From NCBI GenBank assembly GCA_015478945.1, contig JABUQX010118585.1, positions 1 to 33,139 on the forward strand: DNA of 33,139 nt, written 5' to 3'. The position numbers and the translations under genes are program-made. The notes beneath the pieces are model-generated. The model did not search any database. It had not been told where the DNA came from and saw only the letters and a program-made list of their open reading frames with translations. Origin of the DNA: Trachelipus rathkii. Lineage: Eukaryota; Arthropoda; Malacostraca; Isopoda; Trachelipodidae. Shown in pieces: positions 1-11,499 of this stretch. Each line of letters starts with the position of its first letter. Positions within the stretch are counted from its first letter, which is position 1.

Positions 1-159
1 AGAGAGAGATACAAGTGTATTTATTAATATTATATATTATTTTATAAAAGCAACGACAACATTTAAGCAAGCAAATGTGTTGCTATTTTTTCCATGTTTA
101 ATTTATTTATTTTTATTTTTTAAAGACATAAATTGACTACAACAACCTTAAATATATAA

Positions 160-191
<32 letters not shown>

Positions 192-410
192 TATAAAAAT
201 AATATATATATATTCATATATATTAATATATAATATTATAGTATATATATATATATTAATTATATATTATATATACATATAAGTATATAAATATATAGTA
301 TATATATAATTATTATATATAATATCATATATCATATCATATAATAATACTGTTATATATATATTATATATAATTAATATATTATATATTAATATTTATA
401 TATATTATAT

Positions 411-451
<41 letters not shown>

Positions 452-747
452 CTATATATTATATATATATATATATATATAGTTATATTTATATATATAT
501 ATATATTATATATATTATATATAATATATATATGATATAATCTATATATATATATATAGTATATATATATTTATATAATAATATATATATTATATATATT
601 TTTATATATTATATATATATATATATATTATATAATATATATATTTATATATTATATTATATATAATATATTTATACTTATATAATATATATATAATATA
701 TAATATATATAATATATATATAATATTTATATAATATATATATATAT

Positions 748-787
<40 letters not shown>

Positions 788-1125
788 TATTAATATATCT
801 ATATATATATATAATATTATATAAAAGTATATATATATATAATGAATATATATATATATTATATAACTATTTATATATATATATTATATATATATATATA
901 TATAGTATATTAATATATATTATAATATAATATATATATAAATATATATATATATATATGCATTGTATTGTCGTTTTTTATTCAATTTATAACGCTATAT
1001 AGCTTAGAGGTAATTATATACTACTATATATTATTATATATATATATAATAATATATATACTATATTATATATATATATAATTATATAAAATTAATAATA
1101 TATATAAATATATATAATAAAGTAA
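160..1125. repeat. Long (TA)n microsatellite complex
   Basis: This is almost continuous TA repeat with frequent TTA/TAA slips, interrupted by a short unique island at 957-1,020. It is one of the longest simple-sequence blocks in the window. Confidence 0.95.
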
Positions 1126-1255
1126 TATATACTGCAAAGTTTGAAAACGTTATTAAGCTTATGGAGGGTTGAAATGGTTTCGAGATCAACAAATATCTCG
1201 AAGATTTTGAAAATTGAGTTAAAATCTCGAGTCCAAAACTTGAAGAATTAAAAAA

Positions 1256-1295
<40 letters not shown>

Positions 1296-2590
1296 ATGAA
1301 ATTTTGTTTAGCGTTTGATCTGAGAATAAATTAGTTTTCAATACAATTTTTATTTTATTTATTTATTTATTTTCTTATACAGCGTTCTTTTTTTCGTCAT
1401 GTGAAGAAAGATATTCATAAATTTAATTAATTATTTTATTTAATTGAATTTAATTAAATTTTCAGTATTTCATGGTTCTATCCTATTATTCTAACCTTAT
1501 CTCTATTAATTACTATGCTATATCTCGATGGAAAAGTCGCGAGGGTCTGCCAAATTCATCAAAAGTTGAGGGAAATTCTAAGTTATTGAGACCAAAATAA
1601 ACGGTCGACATGTCCCCGAAAGTATGGCGTTTGAAAAATGTGCAAATCAAAAGAAATAGGAAAGGAATAGAGTAAAAAGATGGCGTTTATATCATTGAAT
1701 AAGCAGTGGAAGAACATGTAAGATTGAGCATCAGTGGTTAAATAATTGGTTAGAGAGTTGGATAGGGGAATAAATAAAAATGTGTGAAATGCGTGTCACA
1801 AGAATTCTTCTCGATTTGGAAGAGGTTTACGATTTCATGAGTTCAGAAGGCAGGTGTCCATTGATGCTGCGCGCGTCTGCGTCGTTGTATGTGTGTGTGT
1901 GTGTGTGTGTGAAAGAGAGAGAGAGAGAGATGAGGAGAGAGAGAGAGAGAAGAGAGTATGAGAGAGTAAGAGAGTTAATACAGAATAGTGTCCGTTTATA
2001 ATAACAATTATTAATAAGAGGTGAGCACCAATTCTGACGGGTCGAAAGAGACTGGAGAGAGTGAGAGCAAGAGAAATGTTAGACGAAAGCTCATAAAGAA
2101 CTCCACCCTTTTCAAACTTTTAAAGGATGAGATGAGAGAGTGGAACCACTCCAGATTGATGTGAAGCTTACTTCCCATACCAGGGGGCGAATGACATCCC
2201 TTAAAAGTAGCAAAAATCAGTCGAATTTTTTATGAATCTTGGTTTTGAAAAGAGTAAGTCATCAATCATGATCTCCTTGAAGATCACGAGAGAGAAAGGC
2301 TGCACGAGATATATAGGTGAACAAGGTTTGAGTGTATTTCTTATCGAACAAGATGTTATACAGATACTGGAAGATTTGTCAAGTAGAAGATGAATAAACT
2401 GAATTTTTGAGGATATAAAACAACCTTGTTCTTAATACCCCATTTAAAAATTCGAGAAAGATCATTGGATTAGATGTCCAAGGCTGCCCTTTTTAGCAAC
2501 TAAAAAGTATGCAAAGGGTGTGTAAAGCCAGTCAAATGTTTAAATAAAGAGAATTAGGAAAAATGAAAGGGAAAATATAATAGAAAAAAT
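1126..2590. other. Gene-poor stretch with A37 run and (TG)n(GA)n
   Basis: It contains a run of 37 A at 1,257-1,293, which may be a retroposon tail though no element was recognised before it. It also has a (TG)n(GA)n tract at 1,889-1,975. The 73-codon ORF at 1,780-2,001 runs through that tract and is not a convincing gene. Nothing else was recognised. Confidence 0.6.
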
Positions 2591-2630
2591 GTGACAAACA
2601 AACAAAGAGTTAGAATAAAGGACAAAACCA

Positions 2631-2954
2631 ATGAGGCAAACAGCCAAACGAACATTTACAGATTTACAACGACTGAAAACGGCCGGCGGTCTGCAACAAC
2701 TCTACGAACAGATACCGGCAAAGGAAATCATGATACCCAGCCCGTCCAGAACGAAGAAAGTGAACAGATACCTCATAAGCAGTGTAGTAACTACCAGAGA
2801 AAAGCACACAAGGTTTGATAAATTCATACACCGCGCGAGACGAAAGTTCACCGAATGCAAGACGCAAACCCGAGACCTACAGACATACATGAAGAAAAAG
2901 ATCAGTCAAGAACATTATTACAAATGTCATTTCGGTGATCACAATACGGATTGA
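2631..2954 (+). other. Unassigned 107-codon ORF, Lys/Arg-rich
   Basis: An ATG-started ORF (2,631) with an in-frame stop shortly upstream encodes a basic protein of non-repetitive composition, starting MRQTAKRTFTDLQRLKTAGG and including YEQIPAKEIMIPSPSRTKK. It lies in non-microsatellite DNA and has better base composition for coding than its surroundings. I recognise no domain. It could be a transposon fragment, a host exon or chance. Confidence 0.25.
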
Positions 2955-3039
2955 AGAATTGCAGATTTTCCTAATCTTCTCTGAATTAAGGATCAGTCGA
3001 AACCTTTAGAAAGAAAAATTAAAGCTAAAGGGGGATAGC

Positions 3040-3076
3040 GGGGGGGGGGGGGGGGCCGAGGGGGGGGGGGGGGGGG
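3040..3076. repeat. Paired G homopolymers
   Basis: G16, then CCGA, then G17. It could form a G-quadruplex or be a homopolymer artefact. Confidence 0.9.
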
Positions 3077-3169
3077 AGTCATTGTTTTTGACACAGCTCA
3101 ATGAGAGAACATTTTATAGTAGGTATGAACCCCCATTCCATGATATAGGTTGATGGCTACAATTACTAT

Positions 3170-3187
3170 ATAATATATTATATATAT

Positions 3188-3229
<42 letters not shown>

Positions 3230-3485
3230 TATATATATATATATATATATTACTATATACTATATATTATATATATATACGTATATAATATGATATATAT
3301 AATATATATTATATATATATTATATATATATATACTAATATATATTATATTAATTATATATATAATATTAATTATATATATTATATATATTATATAGTAT
3401 AATTATATATATATTATATATATTATATATATATATACTATATATATATATATGATATATATATATTCTTATATAATATATATAA
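3170..3485. repeat. (TA)n microsatellite
   Basis: Interrupted TA repeat. Confidence 0.95.
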
Positions 3486-3689
3486 ATATTTAGTGATAAG
3501 TTAATAAGTTACTTTCATAATTTTATTAATGTTTTCAATTTAATCTTCTAACAAAATTATGTTTAAAAAATTACACTTTATACACATTAAAATTATATCA
3601 TTAAAGAACTTGTATACATTGTGAATTTGCTGGAACTAGGCTTCGCGTCCCTTTCGGAGTCTCTTCAGGTAACCAGATCAATGTTTTTT

Positions 3690-4250
3690 CTTCAACGTGT
3701 AAATTTCTTTCTTTTCTGGTTGTGCAATATGATGTTATGATAACGATAGGGTTGTTTTAATTTGTTAATAGGGTGTGGTTTTCCGTAAGTTTCTGAGTAA
3801 ATGGAGTCATATCCATAGAAATGGTGTTTTCTGGGTATTTTGTCTGGAATGGCCTCCTGTATCAGAGCTATATCTATGTTGTGTTTGTAGAGCAAAGCGA
3901 GGATTTCTGAATGTTTGTTGTTTAATTATTAAACTGTTTGAAGGATTTTTATTATTAGATTCTTGATTGTTCGAATTGATTGGTGTGAGGAAGTTGTGGG
4001 GTGTTGGCAACTGAAGAAAGTCATGGTGGTTTAGATGTTGCTGGACCTGCAAAAGGGAAACATTTGTGTTTATAGATCATCTCTTGCAGTTGAAACACTT
4101 TAGTAGATGTTGCTGTTAACTGCTACCTGTTTGTTGCAGATGGGGACAGATATATTTTGTTGGCCAGGGTTTGGATGTAACATTGCCCAGATGTTTAGGG
4201 ATAGTGGGTGATTAGAATTAGATTATTTTTATTTGAGTGTAGGGAAGTTA
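3690..4250 (-). pseudogene. Non-LTR retrotransposon remnant: Gag zinc knuckle and endonuclease start
   Basis: On the minus strand a CFNC followed by a spaced His and Cys (KCFNCKR then HKCF, near 4,050-4,105) looks like a decayed CCHC zinc knuckle of an ORF1/Gag protein. Downstream, at 3,692-3,895, an ORF reads MLYKHNIDIALIQEAIPDK and on to GYDSIYSE. This is the start of an apurinic-endonuclease-like domain in which the Glu of ALIQE is the metal-binding catalytic residue. The frame just upstream (3,807-4,052) is offset by a frameshift. The reverse transcriptase is absent, since the element stops near 3,690-3,640. The Jockey-like class is a guess from the Gag plus endonuclease layout. Confidence 0.6.
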
Positions 4251-4264
4251 ATATCTGGAGGTGG

Positions 4265-4520
4265 GATAATATTATAATATATATATATTATAAATAATAG
4301 ATATTATTATATATATATTATATATATTATATATATATATATATATAATATATATAATAGTTATATATATACTATATATATATATATATATTATATCTAT
4401 ATAATATATATATATATAATATATATTATATATATATTATGTATATTATATTAATTATATATATATAATATATATATATATATATTAATAAATATATTAT
4501 ATATATAATATATATATCGA
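4265..4520. repeat. (TA)n microsatellite
   Basis: Interrupted TA repeat following the LINE remnant. Confidence 0.95.
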
Positions 4521-4604
4521 AATAATTTCTTTTGAAAAATTTTGTGCTATAATTTATGAGCTTATTACTGCCTCAGGATCTTATTTAATGGACATCCATA
4601 ATCC

Positions 4605-4900
4605 ACAGGCGCACAGACACACACTACACACACACACACACAACACATAAACACACACACACACAATCCACTACACACACACACCACACCAACACACCAT
4701 AAGGCTAATTCTTAATTAAATAAAATTTTGTTTTATTATTTTTAATGTTATCTTTTTTAAATTTGGTCTTCTCTCCTTTCTCTCTCTCTCTCTCTCTTCT
4801 TCTCTCTCTCCTCTTCTCTATCTCTCTCTTCTCTCTGTCTCTTTTCTCTCTTCCTCTTCTCTCTCTCTCAGCTCTTCTCTTTCTCTCTCTCTCCATTTTT
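4605..4900. repeat. (CA)n followed by (CT)n
   Basis: (CA)n at 4,610-4,690 is followed by an AT-rich gap and (CT)n at 4,773-4,895. ORFs on both strands here are translations of the repeat. Confidence 0.95.
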
Positions 4901-5820
4901 TTTACCAAGTTTTACATTAAAGTTAAACAGTTCTGAAGTTGAGCCCATATTCTTGTAGCCGCCGTATCAAATACCGTTAGTTGGTGCTGCCTAAATTTTT
5001 TTATTTATTTTTATATTGTTTATTTTTTTTGTTTAGTGTTAAAATGTTTACAATGTTCTTTTATTTGGTCCCTCCCAATCTTGCTGCCAACTTTATAGAG
5101 TTTTTTTGTTGAATTTATTTATTGTAACCTTTAGCGGAAATGGCGAGACAGAGTCTACATGCATTCCCTAAATTTAGGGCGCTTCATATAAAGGGTAGTC
5201 ATGTCTGAAAACAAAGGAAGGAAAGATTCAATTCTTTGAAAAATGAGAAGAGAAATAAAACCAAGCAAATTTTTCGACCTAATTGTGTGGCATGCACAGA
5301 ATGTTTCAAAATGCATAAAGAGTGCCAATAATTTCTCTTTAAATATTTGGGGCACACACACATACATCTCAACACACACTATCTACCGTAATGTATCATC
5401 TCGGCTTCATTAACAGGTAAGGGAACCGGTCAGCAACCAATTCGTCATAATGGAGTCTACCTGGCTGTTATGGAACACTACTAAAGTATTTTCGTTTTTT
5501 CAGCATAAGGAAAAAACTGCACTTCATTATTACCGATTGGTATAAAAGAATAGCATAGTGGATAAGTTTAGGGTAACGGAGGTTGGAGAGAGAAGATACG
5601 GAAACTTGTGGAAGCCAAAGCAAAAATATTTCTCTTAAAATGTGAAAAAGTAGCTAACTATGTTGGCGAACAGCAAGGCCTTGCAAAACCATATCGAAAT
5701 TGAACAATCCGAACTGTTAGAGAGTCTGATATGTTAGTGAAAATGAGACGTAAAAACTCTACTATTTCAAAGTTGAACGAGTGTCTTGTACCCAGATATT
5801 GAGACGTACTTCCATACAGG
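4900..5820. other. No gene recognised
   Basis: Mixed-complexity, moderately AT-rich DNA. The short ORFs (5,155-5,379; 5,658-5,849) show no family and no coding signature. Confidence 0.5.
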
Positions 5821-6105
5821 CGATTTTTTATTTTTACAGTTGTCACCACTAACTTACGGGCAGAGCCCTATTCAAAGAGGGGGTATAGTACGCTTCAAAA
5901 GTTCACAGCCGCCTTAGCGCAAATTTTCCGATGAGCATAGAACAGGCTTTAAAAGTGAGGGAGATTAAATTCAGCAGGAACACAGAGCTAGATGTAATGA
6001 GAATTCCACCCTATTACTTCAGTAGTAAGGCAACGCTTGGAAAGGTGTGGAGAAACATTGAAAAATGGAGAGTCATGTTGCATCAGGACATTCCACTCGC
6101 GTCAC
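5821..6105 (+). repeat. Dispersed repeat, copy 1 (direct repeat of 30,785-31,010)
   Basis: Shared words in the same order with 30,785-31,010 include TTGTCAC/CACT.ACTTACGG, CTATTCAAA.GAGGGGGT, AGCGCAAATT and GTGAG.GAGATTAAATT. The two copies differ by substitutions and small indels. No coding content was recognised. Confidence 0.65.
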
Positions 6106-6264
6106 GTAAATAAATAATGCAGATGAAAATTCGATAAAGTGACTTTATGTTTGAGTAAAAACAGTCAATAGTGAAAAGAAAGAAAAGAGAAAAGAGAATC
6201 ATCCCATAATTAATAGTATTTAAAGTCAATATAGGGATACCAGAATGGAAATCTACCGTAGGGA

Positions 6265-6266
6265 AG

Positions 6267-6298
<32 letters not shown>

Positions 6299-6405
6299 GA
6301 GATGAGAAGAGAGAGAGAAGAGAGAGAGAGAGAGACCCAGGAGAGAGAGACGAGAGAGAGAGAGAGCAGAGAAGGAGAGAAGAGAGAAGAGCAGAGAGAG
6401 AGAAT
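6265..6405. repeat. (GA)n microsatellite
   Basis: Interrupted GA repeat. It produces the Ser/Leu-rich and Arg/Glu-rich spurious ORFs at 6,083-6,457. Confidence 0.95.
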
Positions 6406-6754
6406 ATGCCACCAAACGCAGCAAGTAGGTCATCAAAATTATTCATCATATAAATAATTAGCGTGATGTTGTTGCTGACTTATTCACTACAAACCTGCGG
6501 TGTTCGACGAAATACCACATGTGTACAGTCGATTTCTATTACCGAAATTTTATTCGGAGCATCGTTTATTTCACATTAAAGAATACGAGTCTACGTATTT
6601 ATTTATGGGGAAAAATCTGCTATTCGCTTTTATTATTTGGGACTCTGAAGGAATCCTCTTTTATTCACTTGTTCATTTGCGAATTCAATGAAGGTGAGAC
6701 ACGTGCACTCATTTTTAAACGAATGATCCTTCCAATTACTCACTTGAATAATAA

Positions 6755-7215
6755 ATATATATATATATAGTATATCTACTACTAATATATACTATATTAT
6801 ACAACCTATACTATGATATAATATCATTATATATATAATATCCATATATTATATTTAATACTTATATATATATAATATAATATATATTATATATATAAAC
6901 ACCTATAATATATATTAATATATAAATATATATACTATCATATATATACTACTTATATCAATATTTACTAATATTTACTAATATTTATATATATATACTA
7001 TTCCTATATAATCTTATATATATATAATATTATATAATATATTATAAATACAAATATAATATATATTAAATTTAATTATAATTTAATTAATAAATCAATA
7101 TTAATATATATATATTGTTATATAAAAATAAATATTATATGATATATATTATATATATATTAATATAATATATATATTATTATATATATATATAGATATA
7201 TATATAAATATATTA
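6755..7215. repeat. (TA)n-rich, degenerate microsatellite
   Basis: TA repeat with many C/A/T interruptions. The preceding 6,406-6,754 is AT-rich with short ORFs but no recognised gene. Confidence 0.9.
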
Positions 7216-8316
7216 TCATGACTCCCTGGTGGGCAAAGACTGAGGGCTAGCTAAATCCACTAGAGTTAAAAGGAAATTCTCAAGGCCCGACATCTTGCCA
7301 ATAATTACAGAATTTGATATTAGTAATCAGGTCAAAGAATAATTGAGAAAATAGTATAAAAGAAGTTTTGATTGAGACTTAATATAAAAGGAGTTAATAT
7401 GAATAGAATGTGGAGCATAGGTGGTTAAAATTAGGATCATGAAAGTTAAGAGAGATAAAGCATCTGATTGGTTAGTCAAAGCGTGGGTCGACTGCGTCCT
7501 TCTTAATGGAGGAAGGCTATGTCGCACTGGAAGGAGAGCTCCGGAAGAGAAAGACTCATTGTAACAATAAATATAATAAATGTAGTCACAATGATCTTAA
7601 TGTTATTTGTCGCAAAACTAACAAAAAACAACTACGATCAATATCCATCAGCGATCCCACTATCACTTTTTCGTTTTAATGTTTAAAATAATTTAGGGTT
7701 TGATTTTATTCACCTTTAAAAGAAAAATAAAATCCACTTTTACCACCATATTTTCTTTTCATGTTTCTTTTTTTAAAAAAAAAAAAAAAAAAAAAAGAAA
7801 AATGAACCACCAACACCACCTCTTCCTTATTCATGGCTGATAGAATAATAAATATATATATATTATATATATTATATATAATATATATAAATATATATTA
7901 TATATATAAATAATATATAATATAATATATTATTATATATAAATACATACTATATATATATATACTCTATGATAGATATATATATATATATTATTACTAT
8001 AATAATATACAATATATTATACTTTATATTTATCAATTTATTTTTATAATAAATTTTCGCCTGGACATCTGCAATTTATTAGCGAATTGGCCAGTTTTAT
8101 CCTCTAACCAATAAGACTAAATTAAGTTCTTTATCTCCGTTTTCTATAAAGGCGCTTTTTAAATGGAATACTGTGATAACCTACCGCCACTGCCAGTCCA
8201 CGTTTTTAACTAAATATTAACATTTTTATATATATTTATTCGATGTGGAGTGATTTAAGAGCAATATCCTCTTGAGTTTATTATAAAAGTAAATTTTTCA
8301 CTGTCTTAGCCGATGT
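7216..8316. other. No gene recognised; contains repeat fragment and (TA)n
   Basis: Unique-looking DNA at 7,216-7,600, then the 7,610-7,740 repeat fragment, an A run near 7,775-7,796, (TA)n at 7,852-8,030, and AT-rich DNA after it. Confidence 0.6.
7610..7740 (+). repeat. GA-linked dispersed repeat, 3' fragment
   Basis: ACAACTACGATC and GCGATCC are shared with the reverse complement of 20,890-20,920. TTTAGGGTTTGAT with a following AAAAGAAAAATAA is shared directly with 8,680-8,730. There is no (GA)n core here. Confidence 0.55.
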
Positions 8317-8407
8317 TTTTTTTTAGTATTGAGAACGAGAAGAGAGAGAGAGAGAGGAGATGAGAGAGAGAGAGAGAACGAGAGGAGAGAGAGAATGAGA
8401 GAGAAGA

Positions 8408-8455
<48 letters not shown>

Positions 8456-8735
8456 GAGAAAGAGAGAGAGAGAGACGAGAGAATGGTATTCCACTTTCTA
8501 GCTACTACACAACAAAAGCTAATCAAAAAAACAGATGCTATTATTACACGATTCTCCACCCCCGCTTTCCACCTTAAAAACTTCCACATTTGAAGCCGTG
8601 AATCTTAAAGTTATTTCAAGTAGAACCAACAGGAAATTGTAACGATTTAAAGGGTTATTTTTGATATTTCATTTTAAAAAATTTAGGGTTTGATATTTAA
8701 AATGAGCTTAAAAGAAAAATAATAAATGGAAGAAG
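8317..8735 (+). repeat. GA-linked dispersed repeat, copy with (GA)n 8,338-8,484
   Basis: A (GA)n core, with a TTAGTATTGAGAACGAGA lead-in resembling 9,370-9,390, is followed by the CACCTTAAAAACTTC and GAAGCCGTGAATCTTA block shared with the reverse complement of 20,940-20,985. The end (8,675-8,730, ATTTAGGGTTTGAT) is shared directly with 7,690-7,735. Confidence 0.7.
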
Positions 8736-8819
8736 AGAAAAGAGTAGTATAAATTAATTTTTATTAAGGTGTTCGATATGATGAAATAATAATGATTTAT
8801 TAAATATTAATATAAGAGG

Positions 8820-8829
8820 ATATATATAT

Positions 8830-8875
<46 letters not shown>

Positions 8876-8995
8876 TAAACTATATACACCTATATATATA
8901 TAGTATAAAAATAATACTCACATATATATATACATAAATATATATTATATAATATATACTATATATATCGTACTATATAATTATAATATTAAACC
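8820..8995. repeat. (TA)n microsatellite
   Basis: Interrupted TA repeat. Confidence 0.95.
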
Positions 8996-9050
8996 TAATA
9001 AATTATAAGTTATAGCGTTTTTGAATCAATCATGAAAGGTAATAATGTCA

Positions 9051-9275
9051 TTAAAAAGAAACAGACTTGGATGAAGAAACTGAAAAAAAAAATCTATAAA
9101 GATCCTCTGGCAGTGGAATGAAAGTTTCAGAAAAGCAAGGTGACTCAACAGGATTTTGACTTGCAGAATCTATGTATTTACGAAAAGATTTCACTAAGTT
9201 TGAATTTTCAAAACACATAACTACAATAACCATGGTAATCGACATCAACAAAGCATTAATTCAAACACGGCTTCT
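9051..9275 (-). other. Possible 3' exon or chance ORF
   Basis: The minus strand is open from about 9,275 to the stop at 9,051. It encodes a short hydrophobic stretch (ELMLMSITMVIVVMCF) followed by polar residues (SFRKYIDSASQNPVESPCF). A TAG acceptor-like dinucleotide lies just upstream (near 9,277), but with a poor pyrimidine tract. It lies on the same strand as the Kekkon-like exon and downstream of it. The tentative splice phases would agree, yet the residues match no Kekkon domain that I can name. Confidence 0.2.
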
Positions 9276-9330
9276 ACACACATATATATAAATTTTTATA
9301 TTTACTCAGATGTGTGATTTTAAGTAATCA

Positions 9331-9500
9331 ATTTATATTTTTATACGAGATGGAGCTCTATATGTATTTTTCGTATTGAGAATCTACGAAGAGACGCCCG
9401 AGAGAGACGAGAGAGAAGAGCGAGCAGAGAAGGAGAGAAGAGAGAGAGAAGAGAGAAACGACAGAGAGAGAGACTGAGAGAGAGAAGAGAGAAAAGCATG
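9331..9500 (+). repeat. GA-linked dispersed repeat, copy at the left arm edge
   Basis: This has the same head block as the reverse complement of 21,140-21,205, followed by an interrupted (GA)n tract at 9,400-9,495. From inside this GA tract onward the sequence belongs to the inverted-repeat arm. The arm boundary therefore falls in the microsatellite of this repeat. Confidence 0.65.
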
Positions 9501-10114
9501 GAATCATCCTTCGGACAGAAAGTTTTTCCTGTATCGGGCTTCACCCATTAAAGACATTTACCCCAAATATGAAACGAAAAACAAAACAAACAATACATGC
9601 GTAGTATTAGTTATTGTTTTCATATATATATATATATATATTATATATAATATATATATATATATCCTATATATAATCTATTAATATATTATAACCTATA
9701 TATATAATATATATATATATATTTCTATTATATATTAATATTACTAGATATATATATATTAGCATACTCTAACAACGACATCATCTCAGGACCAGAGTCA
9801 AGCCGAACCACAACAATCAGGAAGCAAACGCAACAATCAACAACAACAACAATACCAAACAACAGCGTGGAGTGAGCCAACGCCGAAAATACAGGATAGA
9901 TGAAAGTTTTTTTAAAAAACCTAAGATCCTCATACTTCGCCATATACAGTAATAAATTCATAATGTGAGTCATATAATATAATAATAATCATACTTACTA
10001 TATACCTCATACTATATATAATATTATATAATATATTAATATATATATTATAATATATACACCTATATATATATATACCTATATATATATATATATATTA
10101 TTATTATATTATTA

Positions 10115-11490
10115 TCACTCAACCGCAACGTCCCCCCCGGGTGTCAGTGGAAATGTATGTAAAATCTCTAAGAAACTTAGGTTCTAAATTGTTATTATAT
10201 AGTCAAACCCAGCTAATTTCTTGCACAACCCTCCACAGATCTGGTCGGCCAAAAGGCGTAACCTTAGCCTGAAAGTCTTAATAGCGATGGAAAGAGGGAT
10301 ATGTATCTAGATATCGTTTACGCTGACTGTAAATGTCTTAAAGCTGCCTCTATCTTAGCTCAGTAACGATTATCCTTCTAATTGGCCATCATTATTGAAA
10401 CACCTCTAATACACTTCAATGATATATCGAAGTACATCAGTGTCACATCTCCTCGCTGCAATGCTGAAAACTCGCATTCTATGGCCCGTGTACATCATCT
10501 GATGCTCATTATAAACGCAATCTGAGGGATCTACGGGGTGTGTAAGGATTTATCTGAAAACCGATGTAAACAAATGAAATACCAAAGATTTAAAATGAAC
10601 GCACCACTTTTTTGAATATATGTTATAGACAACATAGCAGCAGCATTTTTATAATGCGATTATAATGACAAGAGCTGATTACACGCTGCTAACTCCCAGG
10701 ATACTGGAAACCTCAACAGAAACACGTCTAACGCCCATAAATATAGTCCACTGTCCATAAACGTGAATTCTTATGACCTTTAACCATTATCATCAGCTAT
10801 TTCTTGATATATATTATATATATATATTATATATATAATATATAATAATATATATTTATTATATTAATATTATAATTTATATATATATATTTCATATCTT
10901 TATATTTAAAAAAAATAGCTACTGCCGTCTGATGTCCTACTATATACTATATATATATAGTAATAGAAAAAAGGTTAGTAAATCGTTTTTATTTAAAGGC
11001 ATTTCAATTATGTACTCGAAACTAAATAATCATTGACATACATATTTTAGCATCGAAATATTTACAAAATCATTGACACAGATATCGTTACATACCCTAA
11101 AGAAATAAATCAATAAAATCCGCATAAAGCAGAGTACGTAGGGCTGCAGCCTAGCCAATTTTTTACATATAATTACAACTGTTTAATTGTAAAATGAAAC
11201 GATGTTATGAATTATATCCCAAAATAAATTTACGTATAAAGAAATCAATCACCGGTACACACTCCGTTCTTACTCTTGTAGATGGAAATCCAGTGTCCCC
11301 ATGATGTTACATCTCGAGGCCAAGTGTTGAAGCACGAATGCCACTATCCTTCTCAACCTCACAAACCTACTCATTAAATAGGCACAAACCCTAAAATCGA
11401 GGTTCCGGTTTTAAAATAGTTTTATTTCTTCTTCATTCATCTTTCGTAAATTCAAAAGCACAATACGGGCTCTGTAATTCAATAAGCTTG
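10115..11490 (+). other. Outer part of left arm, no gene identified
   Basis: This segment is matched base by base in reverse by 26,740-27,960, but no protein was recognised. A possible short coding stretch on the plus strand near 10,580-10,790 corresponds to the minus-strand ORF at 27,337-27,564. The (TA)n tract at 10,805-10,890 is also mirrored. If the element is a Polinton, polymerase, protease or packaging-ATPase genes would be expected somewhere nearby; none is visible. Confidence 0.4.
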
Positions 11491-11499
11491 AGGGTGCTT

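Noticed and set aside
4705..4936. ORFs over the (CT)n tract
   Set aside because: Low-complexity translation of the repeat.
6083..6457. 117-, 79- and 70-codon ORFs around 6,083-6,457
   Set aside because: They are translations of a (GA)n/(CT)n tract (Ser-Leu or Arg-Glu repeats).
8306..8589. Overlapping ORFs on both strands at 8,306-8,589
   Set aside because: Repeat translations of (GA)n.
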